Source: Gnomoniopsis sp. IMI 355080 (taxonomy: Eukaryota; Ascomycota; Sordariomycetes; Diaporthales; Gnomoniaceae). From it: a stretch of DNA of 64,000 nucleotides. The notes under the pieces are model-generated. The model saw only the letters and a program-made list of their open reading frames with translations, did not search any database and was not told the origin of the DNA. The translations under genes were made by a program, and so were the position numbers. Positions 22,670 through 35,228 of this stretch are shown here, one piece after another; position 1 is the first letter of the stretch, and each line of letters begins with the position of its first letter. The stretch is from contig JAPEVC010000030.1 in the NCBI GenBank assembly GCA_027946555.1, positions 1 to 64,000 of the forward strand, in the 5' to 3' direction.

Positions 22670-25600
22670 CTGCAGGGCGCAAGGTGCGATAGTCAGCATG
22701 ATTGCAGGTTTTTGTAGACGGAAGAATAGCAAGCAGTGGAGGACGTCAATTGGGCATCAGTACAGCTGCTGCGACAAGGCGGGCAGCGGGCACGTTGCTG
22801 ACAAAATGCGATTGGATCGAGAAGACGAAAGCTGGAGTCAAAGTGAAAGTCTTTAGAAGGGAACAGGCATTACACACCGCATCGCTCCTCTTGGGACGGG
22901 GTCTGGAACCTGCGGCGAGAACTGAAGGCAGTACTCTGGCGTGCAGAGCGCAGGCTGAGCGTGGTAGTAGAGCTGGTACAAGGCTGTGTGCGTGTGAGGG
23001 CGGTCAGTCCACAGGCGGGTTGGCAACAGGAAGCCTTTGTTCGCAAAGATGGATGCTTTGCTGCGGGTTCCCGTGAAGCCAAAGCTTGATCCTAGACCCG
23101 GAGCCAACACAGGCCGTGCTCCAATGAGCGCAATGCAATCCGGGGCGGCGGGACCCTGTGTGCAAAATGGACAGGAGCCACAAGAAACGCGACCCCTGAG
23201 ATGTCGGTGGTGGATTCGATGGTTATCTGGATGCCAGACTTTGTCGGATCGCGGAGACTCCAGTCGTTGGACCCGTGTCGCGGCGGGTGCGGTACAGTCA
23301 GTTTTGGGCTGGGTTGCGGGTGCGGGTGCGGTACGGTACGCTGCGGTACTTTAGGAGCGGTGCGGCGCCGGTAGTGAGGCGCGGGAATGAATGGTGGATG
23401 GTGGACAAGACCCCCGGCCGAGGTTAGTGTGGATGTTCAAAACCACTACTCAATTCGCTGTTCGGGTAGCGATGGCCTGGGCAAACCCCGCGGGTGTGTG
23501 TGTATGTGGGCAGTGTGGCTGTCGTCTACGCAGTACGCAGCCGGGCAGCACCAGAGACAAGATACAAAAATTGAAGAAAGCAAGGCCCCGGTGAAAGGAT
23601 TGTGGGTGTCCGTGATGATCAAAAGGTCAAGGATGGGGAAAAAAAGGAGCAAAAGGCAATTAATTTAGAAAGAGGGCCCGCTTACATGGCTTTAGGGGGG
23701 CCGCAGCTAGAACCACTGATTAGAGACCCAGATCCATGCAGAAATGGGTGGAAGGAAGGTGGGGGGGGATGGCGATTGCTTGACAGGCACTGCGGCCCTG
23801 CATGAAAGAACAACAACCCAAGTGCAGGTGCAGCAAGCTCAGTTGCAAAAGTGTGGCCCTGAAAGGCCCCCGTCCCACTCCGCTCCGCTAAAAGTACGTA
23901 CCAGGTATAGTACAGTTCTTGGACGCAGTAGGCACCTAATAACGAATATCAGGGCAATGACAGGTGGTGATGCAACCTCAGCATTCCGTAGAGCATTTGC
24001 TGCTTGATAGCAACGGCTACCTATTGTTACTGGATACATCTCATTGTTAGACAATAACGTACTGTACCAAGTACCGTGTCAATGTAGGTACATCTAAACC
24101 TATATATTCCATTCACCCCTTCCAAGTCTAAAGTTCGAGTCATGCTCTCAGGGTGTTCTGGGTGTTTGCGAACGACCGAGGAAGGACTGCCTGACTAAAC
24201 CCATGCCTTATTAGGTACAGTACCTAGAGATACCTACCTACCTGGTACAGCATAGTCTGATTTCAGCCCCCGAGATCTACTACTACGGTATGGTAAAAGA
24301 GTCCGTGACCCGTAAGACCAGATTTCTTCTGGGCCTTCGTGTTGTGGTGCTTTCAAATCTTCCAGAAGCGTACACAGACGTCTTTCGATGTATGTTCTGT
24401 AGTATGGCGTACTGACAAACGTTGTAGGTTGCACTGCACATTGCAACACCGAGATTACTCCAAAGGATCGGATGCACTTACATCTACTACTTATTCAAAC
24501 CGCATTTGAACCAACTTTAAAAAGAATTACTTGCACCGAGGAACCTTAATTTAACCATTTTTTTTTTAAAAAAAAAGCTGGAGACCCACAAGCTGGCCAT
24601 CCGTGCTGCGATGGCACTCAGTCAGCAACAACATCTCAACATACTATGTGGTACATACAGTATCATAGTATGTACGCAGCAGAGAGCATAGGGCAGGTCC
24701 CACAAGATGAGCCGAAAGTTTAAAAAAAATCTTCACTACACGCTAACGTCGTGTCCTTGTCCGAACTGCCTCATCTTACACACGACGCCAACGAGATGCA
24801 AGGTAGAGCGTGTAGCAGTATATCGTCCGAGTTCTGGCCCCCCGGGTGCCAAAACGCGGCTATGTAGCCGTCGCCGGGAACTACTCTGCCCGGGCAAATC
24901 GAATTTCATGCCCCAAGGGCCCAAAGCCCCAAGCCCTCCTCCCATATATCAGGAGAATACTTGGGACTGAACCTGAAGAGTGGCTTGGAATTCCCAGGTT
25001 CATTCAGACCTGACCGATGTCACCTCACCGCTACACCTCATCTAGATCCATCTGCAACAGACGCAAACCCATCTCCCCGCCACTGTCACTTCCTTTTTTC
25101 TTCTTCTTTTTGACCGAGGCATATACATAGAGATTGTTCAGGAGGCAGCCCGAACTAACCAAAGTCAAGCTAGATCGGAGTCGGGCTGCCGGCTGTGTGA
25201 TAATCAAACCACCTCTTTTTTTTTAAACGCCCGTGCCATGTCGTGCAGCTGGTTTCTCGATGGCGCCCCCCGGCTGAGACCCCTTTACTATGACGGCTAC
25301 AATCTCTACTAATCATCTTACACACATTGTTGCCAGACATTGTTCCCGGACGTCGGAACGACCTGTTTGTCTGCTGCCGTGCGATTCATGTGTCCGCGTC
25401 AAACGGCTCTGTTTCGAAACAACAGCCTAGTCCTGCCTAGCATGAACCTCCCACGCTCCAGCGCAATGAGATGAAATCAACCGCTCTCTATGCGAAGGAT
25501 CTATCCTGACCTTTCTTACAAGCCAGTCTTGGACCCAAGTTTCTGCTGCCCACCGGTGTCGTTTTACCCGAAAAGCACTCACCAATCGTGCTGGTATGCA

Positions 25601-26914
25601 ATTTGTCCTCTTTTTTTTTTTTTTTTTTCGCGCACAGCCTACAATGGAAGAAAACAAGAAGAACAACACACACATCCGCCGATTGACGTTGTGGCTTGAT
25701 GATCTGTGGCGCTGACATGTGCAACATCCTTGTTTCGGGATGGATCGTCTGCCCTGACACACCGGTCGGTCCAGGCGTACAGCACACACATACCAATTCC
25801 ATAAACGAGGCGCTCGAGAACACGCTGCTCGAGGACAAGTTTCATGTCCTTGAGTCGTTATGATGACGAGCTGACTGTTCAACTTGCATGTGTGAGAAGC
25901 CTGGCCCTGCGTGACCTGCAAGACCTGCAAGACCTGCAAGACACCCTACCTAGGTACCCTTATCCAGTTGTCATCCTTCGTGTTCCCGCAGGACGCCCTG
26001 GCCACGGGTTCAAGCCCGCCTGTCGCCCACCCGAGTTCCGGCCTAGATGCTCCTACCCTTGTGATGGCGCATTCTGGTCACTTTGCGGCACCCGAGTGAG
26101 CAAGACTTCCCTTTCCGAGGACCCCACATGGGATATACAAGTATGTTGTTTTCCAACAACAGGGGGATGCACGCTCCCTTTCTTTCAACAAGTATCAAGC
26201 ACATGCCCATGACTTGTGCCGTCGCGTTTTGGCAATGACGTTTTTCCCTCACGGGCTCACGGTCCGGGAGGCCGTAAGGAGTGTAATTTGTGCACACGCC
26301 AACTTATTAGCCGATTATTGAATAATTTTTTTTGGGTTTTTCTTTCGATTCGTGTTCTACAGTGTTTCCTCATTCGAATGTCTGAAACTGGGTATGGGCT
26401 CTCGGACCAGCGCGGCCACGGATAGTGTCGATCCAAACGGGGTCTTCCCCGGTTTCTTGACAGCTGTCAATGCACTGCTAGGGATCTAAATCTCGGCTGG
26501 AAGGTTCTCTTCACGTCCTTGAAGAAAACGCACCTTGATTTGTAAAATGTTGGGCGATATGAAAAGAAAGAAGAAAAAAGGGGGGGGGGGACGGAGCGGG
26601 CTTGAGGCTTTGACAAGGCAAAGCAGAAATACGAAAGGGCACATTCGTGTGCTTTTGAGTGACAGCTGGTTGAAGTTACACTTCACAATCTCCGGCCTTG
26701 TTGAAGATGCACCCTTAGCCATCACTGTGGTATTACGATCCACACAGAGATCCCTGCCAGGTCGAGTATCAGCATCTTTTTTCTTTCCCGCGCACGCTAC
26801 TTGCTTGGTCGTTTCTCGACCTATCATTGATTCCGTCTTGCCTTCGCTGACTTCGCACTTGCGTTGAGACTCGGGGAGTTCGTACGGAATCTAGACGCAC
26901 GAGGCCAAGGGGCC
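22670..26914. other. 4.2-kb gene-poor region upstream of the Sfl1-like gene
   Basis: No convincing gene. The part next to the Sfl1-like gene (22700-23700) is G-rich on the plus strand, with repeated GCGGTAC/GCGGGT motifs near 23285-23350, and probably holds a long leader and promoter. Further right are low-complexity tracts: T10A9 at 24558-24576, T18 at 25611-25628, three 9-bp GACCTGCAA copies at 25913-25939, and a G10 run near 26580. TACCTAGGTA-like palindromes occur at about 25948. Reading frames are short and Cys/Arg/Ser-rich. Confidence 0.5.
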
Positions 26915-27718
26915 TTACAGAAGCGGGTGGGTGACATCGCTTAGTAGTGCGTGGGAGTCGTGTACATCGTCGTCATTAGTCTCGACATGGTCATCTATTT
27001 ACTCACGGGACACTGGCGGCGATGTTGCTACCTCGGATCTGGATAACAATTGGCGTCTGCTTCGGTGGAAAGACCACGGTTGTTATGTCCGACGCCTTGG
27101 CGTACCTGATGCCCTTCACCAAGGTTTCACAGGCTCTTCTCTGGTTTCGTTGTTTGTGCCTTTTCAACCATCTCCTCGTCCTTGTTGACTTCGTGCAAGG
27201 ATTGGACCAACGATGCGTTCATGCTGTCTGGGCAACTTCTGCCTGAGGCTGGAATCCCGTCTGTTTTTCAGAACTGGCGGGCAGAAGTCGGTCTAGCAAC
27301 TCCTCCTTCTCATCTTCGTCCTGGCCCTCGTACTCATCCTCGACAATAACGCGGCATACTAAGGTTTATTCCTCCCAGGAGATATAGAACATACTTCACA
27401 ACCACAGTCTCCGCCCACATTGCCCTCAGTGTCGAATTGCCGACGGGCGCAATTCGTATAGGGTCGTCCTCAGGCACCTGCTCACAGTACATCCCGTCCA
27501 CGTCATGTTCTTTGCCGTTGGATTCCTGGTCATCTCTCATGGCGTGTTCCCACTTTTGCAGCGAATCATTGTACCTTTATAGCAGCAAGGAGGACGAGTG
27601 GCGCCAATGGAGGTGGCATGGTGTAGCTAAAGAGCAGCCTCTCAGGGCAAATCGTCATTGAGAAAGATCCAGGATTGAGGGCGGTCGGCGTGGTGAAGAT
27701 TATGGATTCTGACAGTCT
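26915..27718 (-). pseudogene. relic of an unidentified protein-coding gene, broken by frameshifts
   Basis: Five to six protein-like segments follow one another on the minus strand in changing frames. In order they are 27718-27566 (SESIIFTTPTALNPGSFS...), 27576-27395 (YNDSLQKWEHAMRDDQES...), 27356-27219 (VIVEDEYEGQDEDEKEELL...), about 27240-27127 (MNASLVQSLHEVNKDEEM...), about 27132-27003 (CETLVKGIRYAKASDITTV...) and about 27020-26915 (DDHVETNDDDVHDSHALL...). Each ends in a stop near where the next begins. The composition is that of ordinary soluble protein, with alternating acidic and hydrophobic stretches. Simple splicing does not rescue the frames: a 36-nt GTATGT...CTTAG candidate joins segments two and three out of phase. 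I do not recognise the family. It lies about 150 bp downstream of, and on the same strand as, the SepB/Ctf4 gene. Assembly errors could mimic this pattern. Confidence 0.5.
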
Positions 27719-27867
27719 AATTTAGACGTATCTCTGATACACATATACAGCTAGAAAGCTTGACAAAAAGACCGTGGTCACTTATTATTGTGAAGGGAAT
27801 ATCGTATCCCGATTCCTCTTTGGTGTATCCAAGGAACTTATCTTTTATGGCAACTCCTATGCTCCCA

Positions 27868-30605
27868 CTAAAAGTCATCATCCCCACCAAGCCTCTTCTC
27901 ACCCACCTCCCTGATCTTCTCCCCTAAGATCGTCCTTCCGTATCTCTCCGCCACCTTTCCAGCAGCCTCGATCATCCGACCTGTTCGATCGCGCATCAGC
28001 TGCACCATTTCCAGCGCCCGCATGCCTCGTTCCTCTCCTTCGCGGCACTCGATCGCCAACAACTGCAGCAGAGTCTTGTCAATTTCAACCTCGAGCCTCG
28101 TGAGTGCGGAGCGTTGCGCGTGCGTGGATGTGGTGTTCTCAACGAGGTCGGCCATCTGCGCTGCCTGGATGTCTCGCAGGAGGAAAGCTTGCTCAAGCTT
28201 CCTGGTTTCTGACAGTGCCCCTTCTTCCTCGCCGTCGGGCGAGTCGTCAATGTCCATATCGGATAGGTCGCCATCTTCGTTGCTGTGGCGCTTCGACTTG
28301 GGCTTGGATTTGGTTGCGGCAGCAGAAGTGAGAGGGATGGAAAAGTCAAATTCCGACAGGAGGGGTCGCGGGAAGTAGGGGTATTGATCGCCACCTTTGA
28401 GGATAATACAGTGGAACTTATTGTCTGCCACGGCGATGGGGAAGTAGGACTCTTGACGGCGGCCAGATGCGAGGCGAGGAAGGAGTTTGGTGTCGAGAAG
28501 GGGAATCCAGGTGGCACGTGAGGGTTGTCGCCAGTGCAATAGTGTAAGTAAGGTACCGGTACTGTCATATATGCATGGATTCTGTTGACTATCAGTCGCA
28601 CTGCGCGGCAAATTCATGTGTACAAGACCGAGTCGAACTTACGCCATCGTCAGAGAAAAAGACGCTCTTCACTGTAACTCCTTCTGGAAGAGCCACTAGG
28701 TCTGCATTTTGGCAGATCTCATCGCGCTTGACGTTCTCAATACTGTAAAGAAGCTTTGTCTTGCCATCTGCGCCACAAGGTCCGTTTCCGATGGTTAGAA
28801 CATAGTCGCGCCAGCCGGCGCAGCTGACCATGGGTGTTATCTTGGGTCTATATACTCGGTATGGCAGGCCGAAGAGCGTGTATACGCGGACATAATCCGC
28901 GGATGTCGTGACAGTGACTAGTAAGACTTGTAAGCATTATATTTCGGCCACTCGACACCGCGGCGTTCAAAAATCCCGTCTACTACCGAAGACGGGACTC
29001 TATGGCACCTGGCAATTAGTACTCACTGAAAGAGTCTCCAAGAGACATTGCCAATACAGCCTCGCCTTTAGGAAGTTCTGTCCGCCAGTCACTTCGTTGT
29101 GTCCAGGTTTCGTGTGGCCGGTAAAAGATTGAGGCTGGCGTATCTTCCTTATCATCTTGCTTTGGAGGAGACGAAAACAATGCTCCATTCTCATTGAGAC
29201 AAGCCTTATCGTAAAGAAAGGTATCGGTGAAGTGGAAGTCACGGTGAAACTCGTGATCATAGAACTCCACAGTCACCGTGTTGTGCGTATCCTGGTCAAC
29301 AGTCCACACAAATCCGATAAGGTTCAGACACAGGTACTTCCGATTACCTCGCCATGGGGTGGAGCCAGGCTGAAATGGCTCATGGTATTGTGGCCGCAAC
29401 AGACCGGCTCTTTTCTTCGGATGCTCGCCATACAAGTCGTCAGCAGCCGGTCGCTTAGTGCCGATAGTATATCCAGCACCGTCATCATCCACGACGAACC
29501 CGTCGTCCTCCTCTCCAAAGCCATCGTCAAGTAGAGAGTCCAGATCATCTGTCAGCTCCGTTCGGGGCGGAAGAGGCTTCTGACCATTCACCAGCGGCCT
29601 CCGAGCATTCGCAGAGATTTCAGATAGCGGGTCATGAATAAAAGGTGCTGGCTGCCTGGATAGTTTCAAGAGCAGGGAGTATTGATCTGAGATGAAGTCT
29701 GGGTAGATGAATACCTCTCCAAGCGTGGTGGTAAATGAAAGCAGGTTGTTAGTAGGATGCCAGGCGAGGTCCATGACGTCCGGGTACTCGTATCTCGCAA
29801 CGATAGATTGGTCCTTGGTTTGCCAAACAAGAATCGTCTTATCCTTGGCTGCCGACGCCAGCATCGCGCCATTTGGGGACCACGCAAGGGCAGTAATGTC
29901 TCCTTCATGACCATTCTTGAAACTGCGCTGCCTCTCCCAGTCATTCTTGGAGATGACCTGAATATCTCGTGTTGGAGTCGGGGCCGCGAATGCTCTCCCG
30001 TCTGGATGCCACGCCACAATGGACGAGGCCTCAGAATCTGTCTCATTGGCTCCAATCACATTGTCGACCTTCCTGATCAACTCCGGGCCCTCAGGCGCGG
30101 TCATTGAGTAGACGTATATGACACCGTCTGTGCAGGATAACGTCAACAAACTGCCCTTTGGATCAAAGGCAACGTGTTTGGTGGGTTTGTTGTGCTCCCT
30201 CAGGTGAAAGATCTTTGAGGTATCTTCGGTTCCAACCACTTTGACGGACAGCTCGTCACTCGCGACAGCACATAGATTTCCATCCGGGGAAAGCGCAATA
30301 TCCCGAATGGGCAAGCTGCAGCGTGTGAGGAACCTCTCGAAGACATTCGCCTCGAGGGAGTACAGGCTGACGGTGCCATCTTCAGAGCCGACTATGAAGA
30401 ATTGGTCATTGGTGACGACGCTGACATTTTGTTCCTGGCAGTCGTCGATATTGGTGGGCTCGCCGTCAAAGCCTGTCTTGTAGAGGCGAATTGTGTTGTT
30501 GGATCCCACTGTCACTAATTTGGTTCCATCCGGCGTGTAGGCGCAGTGCGTCGACCCTTGAAGATGGGCTGGACGGCCACGAATCTTTTGTGCAGCCGAG
30601 GCCAT
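27868..30605 (-). CDS. sepB: SepB/Ctf4/AND-1 replication-fork adaptor
   Basis: Three exons, 30605-29027, 28917-28643 and 28581-27868, give 855 residues. The N-terminal ~310 residues form WD40 repeats (GSTHCAYTPDGTKLVTVG, FIVGSEDGTVSLYS, ALAWSPNGAMLASAAKDKTI). An acidic linker (LLDDGFGEEDDGFVVDDD) precedes the SepB-type second propeller, at about residues 420-740, with GNRKYLCLNLIGFVWTVDQD and NTVTVEFYDHEFHRDFHF. A helical bundle ends the chain. Ctf4 trimers tie the CMG helicase (GINS) to DNA polymerase alpha and support sister-chromatid cohesion; Aspergillus sepB and fission-yeast mcl1 are homologues. The metazoan HMG box is absent, as usual in fungi. It shares a 540-bp divergent promoter with a WD40 gene. 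Confidence 0.95.
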
Positions 30606-31145
30606 TGTCGAGATATGTCTTCGGCCCGGTCGATTACTGAGTCTGGCTCGTAGTCAAGAGGTGTTGTGTCGCAAACACCAAATTATTTACATTGAGAGTT
30701 CCTGGAAACAAAGTCGGAAAACGCGTTGTCCAAGACGCGACGTCAATTAAGCCGCGTTGACAGGGATCGGCCCCAGGTCGGCAGACAGGGGTATGTATGT
30801 GAATATTACTTAGGTACTTATCCGCACCTGCTTTTCGACACTATGGGGACACCAGGTAGCACGCATCCTTTTGGTGACAAAGTATTCACGGAAATCTCGA
30901 CCTCACGATCACAAACCCTTGGTGACTGCATCTTCGTGAGATATCTGCTCTCAAGGACTGCGAATGAAAGTGATGCGGAGACAATAGCTGCAGTTTCTAC
31001 CAGGTAACTTATTTAGACGCTTCAAAAATTGACAACGACGGACGGTTACGGCACCGGACGTCTTCGATCGGCGAGAAAAGTCGACTTCGTCTTTTACGAT
31101 CTGCTGTGCGACGAGATTCACTATTAAAGAGCACACAAGACCATA
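30606..31145. other. divergent promoter of sepB and a WD40 gene
   Basis: 540 bp between two start codons, with no credible reading frame. It contains GACGCGACGTC near 30734, which carries an MCB-like ACGCGA core and could suit a replication gene such as sepB, but the match is short. Confidence 0.5.
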
Positions 31146-32469
31146 ATGAATTCTTCCGACCCCCGTCACTTCTTTGAGTCCGAGTAAGTGAGCTGCAGCG
31201 TGAGGCTCTCGTGCATACAAGCTTTCGCTAACAGGCTCACGTAGCGCTGATCAGAGCAAGAGGCACAAAAGAGAGGCCAAGTCGGGCAATAAGTTTGGCA
31301 AGCCCATTGTGCTCAAGTCGAAGATAGCGGCGGCAGTCTTGGATCCAAACTCGCCTTCCAACAGCGTGTTCATCGCTGAGTCTGCGGGCTCAGTGCGGCG
31401 GGTCAATGTTGATGTAATTATCACCGCCCCCCCCCCCCCGAGACCAGAATGATATCGTTTCAAACGGCCAGGACGCTGACTCTGATCGTAGGATGAGACC
31501 ACGACCGTCTACAAAGGACCCTCGGCGCCTGTAACCTGCGTTGCAGTGGGAGGTCCTAGCAACAGGAGCGTCTTTGCCGGCTCCTGGGACAAGGACATTT
31601 GGTCATGGGATATCAACACTAGGCAACCTGGAATCAAATTCGTTGGACATTCAGACTTCGTCAAGGCCGTCATTTGCGTCAAACTCGGCGGGAAACATGT
31701 CCTCATCAGCGGCGGCGCGGACAAGAAGATCATGGTATGGGATATTTCTACTGGCTCCCGTCTACATGTCCTTCAAGATTCTGTGACCAGCATGCTTGCC
31801 GTTCAATATCTCGCCTTGGACCCGGCCATGAGCTCTGATGATGAGATAATTGTCGTCAGTGCGGGAAGTGATCCACAGATCCGTAGATGGAAAATTCGAC
31901 TGGGCGGCTGGGACCAGTTGGTAGATGTTGAGCCTGGCCAGCCAAGTGTGGAGAGAAGGTCTCTATCGGTGCATGAAACTGGTGTCTACAAGGTCGTGTT
32001 CGATCATTGCGGCGACGAGATCGATCTCTGGTCTGCGAGCGGAGACGGCACAGTAAAATGCTTGGAGCGCGGAAGGGGCTTCACAGCCGACCAAGTTATC
32101 ACGCATGGTGATCATGTTCGCGCTGTCGCGATCACCGACGAACGTGTTGTCACCGCCGGAAGAGATGAGGACCTGAAGTTCTGGGACAAGGCTACACTGG
32201 ACCTGGTGTGCGTGCTGCAGGGACACTACGACGAGGTGACGGATATGGTCATCCTGGCGAAAGGACACGGGCACGGCGACAGGCTTGTCAGCGTAAGCAT
32301 CGATGGCACGATACGAACCTGGCCCTTGGATAAAGCGGGACTTGATGTTGCTGTGCAGGAGCAGGCCAAGCCTGCCGGCGATATGGAGGGGGTGGCGCCG
32401 GCCGAAGACTCAGCCGACATGCTCACGGCGGAGGAGGAAGCGGAGCTGGCCGAGCTAATGGATGATTAG
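31146..32469 (+). CDS. WD40-repeat protein, function unassigned
   Basis: Three exons, 31146-31183, 31245-31413 and 31492-32469, give 394 residues with phases closing. Intron donors are GTAAGT and GTAATT, and both acceptors are TAG. WD40 blades are visible: SVFAGSWDKDIWSWDI, HVLISGGADKKIMVWDI, DLWSASGDGTVKCLERG, VVTAGRDEDLKFWDKA and DRLVSVSIDGTIRTWPL. Together these suggest a single seven-bladed propeller. A basic N-terminal segment (KRHKREAKSGNKFGK) and an acidic C-terminus (EEEAELAELMDD) flank it. There is no membrane segment. The propeller should be a protein-binding platform, but the partner is unknown. I know similar uncharacterised WD40 proteins occur in Pezizomycotina. It shares its promoter with the Ctf4-like gene, which may or may not be meaningful. 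Confidence 0.88.
31427..31439 (+). repeat. C13 homopolymer inside an intron
   Basis: Thirteen consecutive C lie 14 bases into intron 2 of the WD40 gene, between donor and branch site. It is prone to slippage and sequencing error but sits outside the coding sequence. Confidence 0.9.
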
Positions 32470-35228
32470 CTAGATCAAACATCATCGTCCTATTTGCTCC
32501 CATTACTCGCCTCAGATTTTTGCGCGCAAGGCTTCCGGTTGAATTTCAGCTCGTGTCAATCAAGCCATCACAAGCCACACGTCAAAGAGCGTGTGGGTGA
32601 AGTCGAAGTTTACGTCATTTCAAGATCGGACGGCAGTGTGAGAATTTGACAGTTCAGTCAAGAAAAGACATACATGCCCTGTGCGACGAATGGCATTGCG
32701 TACGCCCCGTCTTCCCCTTCGCTTTGACCAGAGCCTACGCACGCCGAGCAAACCGCGTGGCCGAGCCCGTCTGTGTGTCTCGGGCACAATCATTACAAAC
32801 GGTAGTGACCCGTCATGCTCATCGCCGAAGTTAGCCGTCCTTACTGGATGGGTCATGGCGGTAGACCCAAGTCCTCCCACGAAAACGTCCCAGAGAGAGA
32901 AAGAAAAGCTGACCTGTCACGACGAGTAGACAACAGCACGGAATTCTTTCAGCAACATGACCAGATGAGACACGCATCAAATCCCACATGGTAGGATTCG
33001 TTGCGCGCTGACCGTTGCTTTTGCCGGGCGGTCTCGGCTGCACTACGCGCGAGATGGCGCGTGATTGGACGCGAACGAGTGAAAGCAGGGGGGCGTCGAC
33101 GCTGTGGACACGATGGTGTTTCCATCCTCAAACGCGAAGCATAGCACCAAATCAGTCAGGTCGGCGACGTCGTGGTTGGCGATGTAGTCAGCCTCAGCCA
33201 ACAGCTTCGTCTTTTTGAGGACGACATAATGACCCCCTGTCGTAGTGCAGGCCTTCTTCCTTGTTACCATATACAGTCATAGTAGTAAATCCGGGAAGAA
33301 GATCGACACTGGGGATCCTGGACGCCGATCCTCACAGCTCCTCATCTCAAATGCAACTGTCCAGATGCCATCTGAGTGCCATGCATGCATATGCAGCCCC
33401 AAGCGCCTTTGTCATCTCAAGCCGTTTCAGCTTCACTAGCTGTCTACACCATCCGATGTTGTCAATCCAAGGCTGTGGCGTGGGGGCCGCGCTCCTGTTC
33501 CTGCATCTGTTATGGTACTGGAGATATACGCTGTCGAGGTATACTACTTGTGTACACGGCAGTTCACCACGGCGGACCCTTCATTCAGCCTTCGGGTTAA
33601 GATGTCGTTTCATTGGCCAAGGGGCGTTGGATAATTACGGCTCGGTACATTTCAGACATCAATAGTCGCCTTGTGCAACTTGGAATGTTGTCTATTTACT
33701 TCTATTTATCCGGTTATTCTACGATTCCCAACCGCCACCCCCATGCGACAGTCGATCTCGTCGCCGGGTGCTGGCAGAGGTTCTGACAGACATCGTCGTC
33801 TTGCGCGCGAGATTGTGCCGCGCTTGACGAATAGCTTGCTCGCCACTCGAAACTCGAAAATGTGCCGTGACATAGGCGATCCACAGGTCCTGTCTGACTT
33901 GCTATCCATCCATCAATCCATCCATCCAAGGTCCTGATGTCACGGATATGCTGGCATCTGCTGACGAGCATAATCGGTGCTAATGCAGCGTTCCACAAGT
34001 CTCGCAAGCTGCACCGGATCTCACCGCGGCGGGCGCGGGTGCAAAGTTTGCTGTTCACGCCGAGGAAATCCGCAGAGCACGGTACGGCCGACTGCTCGCA
34101 GCGGAGGGCTGCGAACGGATTCAGCCAAAGGCGAACTACTGCAGGGCGCACGGCCTGGAGATTTAGCCCACGCTTCTGGCTGGTCTCAATTCCGTGCCTG
34201 GCTCGAGCGCGCTTCTGGAAAGGTCCGTAGTTGTCTAACCACAGATACTCGACACCGTCTCTCTCGCGTGCATCGCTAGACCTTTGTACGGTCAACGGCG
34301 ACACTACCCAGAGCCAACAACGCTCGGATAATTGTCCGTAGGTACTTTTCACAATGTCCTTGGGTGCGCGGCTTACACCATGCCGGTGCTCGGACTGCAT
34401 TCTGTGTCTTGCTCATTGGCTGTCGGCGGCCACGAACGCCATTCGAGCAGAAGCAGATGGGCCTAGTCCCAGATGTCGGCTTGGTAGTCGTTTGTTGGCT
34501 TCACCATCTCCGGTGCCACCGTTTTGTCAAGCTTGAGGCAGCCACCTAGTGGTCAGGCGACATCATCGGCTACCTATTTTCTCTTTCCAGATCGTGTGTG
34601 GGTGGGTACCTCACATTGAACGACGCGCTGCCACTTGCCCATGTCTGTCTCTCCGTTGGGTTGCTGTCGCTATCCGTTGGCCATCCCAGAACTAGATAGA
34701 GCCAGCCGGAAAGAAGGACGAAAGTCATGTAGGACGGGCTTCATACCCTTTTCCAACCCTTATTCTCTTTTCTTTGCCTAAGACTTACTCCTCGTGACAT
34801 TTACTGCTGGACATCCCAACTTGATTTCATTGAGATATCTGTGGTGCTTGCAACTATACTTGTTGCTTTCCCCACCTATTCAGAGTTTGGGTTTGTTTTC
34901 AACCTTATGACGTCTCTTCGGCTTGGGAATCTCACGACCGAAGGAATTGGACAAGGTATCTCATACCTGGTGAGCGTTGTCCTTGCCTGTTAGTCCATCA
35001 ACAAGCGGGGCGGTACCCTAGTATATGCGAACCATCACTGCGAAGATCAAACGAAAGAGACGCCCACAGACATCGGCAATCACTCCAATTATCGATCCGC
35101 GGCGTATTCTCGGATCTCGAGGGGACGAGGTCTCTGCTCGGTTTGGAAGCTCGAATCAATTACTTTTTTCCGTCACGTCGTACTCTTCTTAGCTATCTGC
35201 AGCTTGTCACGGCACGACCTGCTTTCCA
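32470..35228. other. 2.8-kb spacer and leader of the gastric-mucin-like gene
   Basis: No gene is supported. The frames present, including a 228-residue one on the minus strand at 33714-34400, are rich in Trp, Cys and Arg and lack domains. A CCAT-rich tract lies at about 33903-33928. The final ~600 bp before 35229 is C/T-rich and is probably promoter and 5' leader. Confidence 0.5.

Noticed and set aside
25985..26060. tRNA-like CGGGTTCAAGCCCG segment near 26000
   Set aside because: It resembles a T-arm, but no acceptor, D-arm or anticodon arm fits around it on that strand.
33714..34400. 228-codon minus-strand frame
   Set aside because: Trp/Cys/Arg-rich composition, no domain, no splice structure, and crosses simple CCAT repeats.
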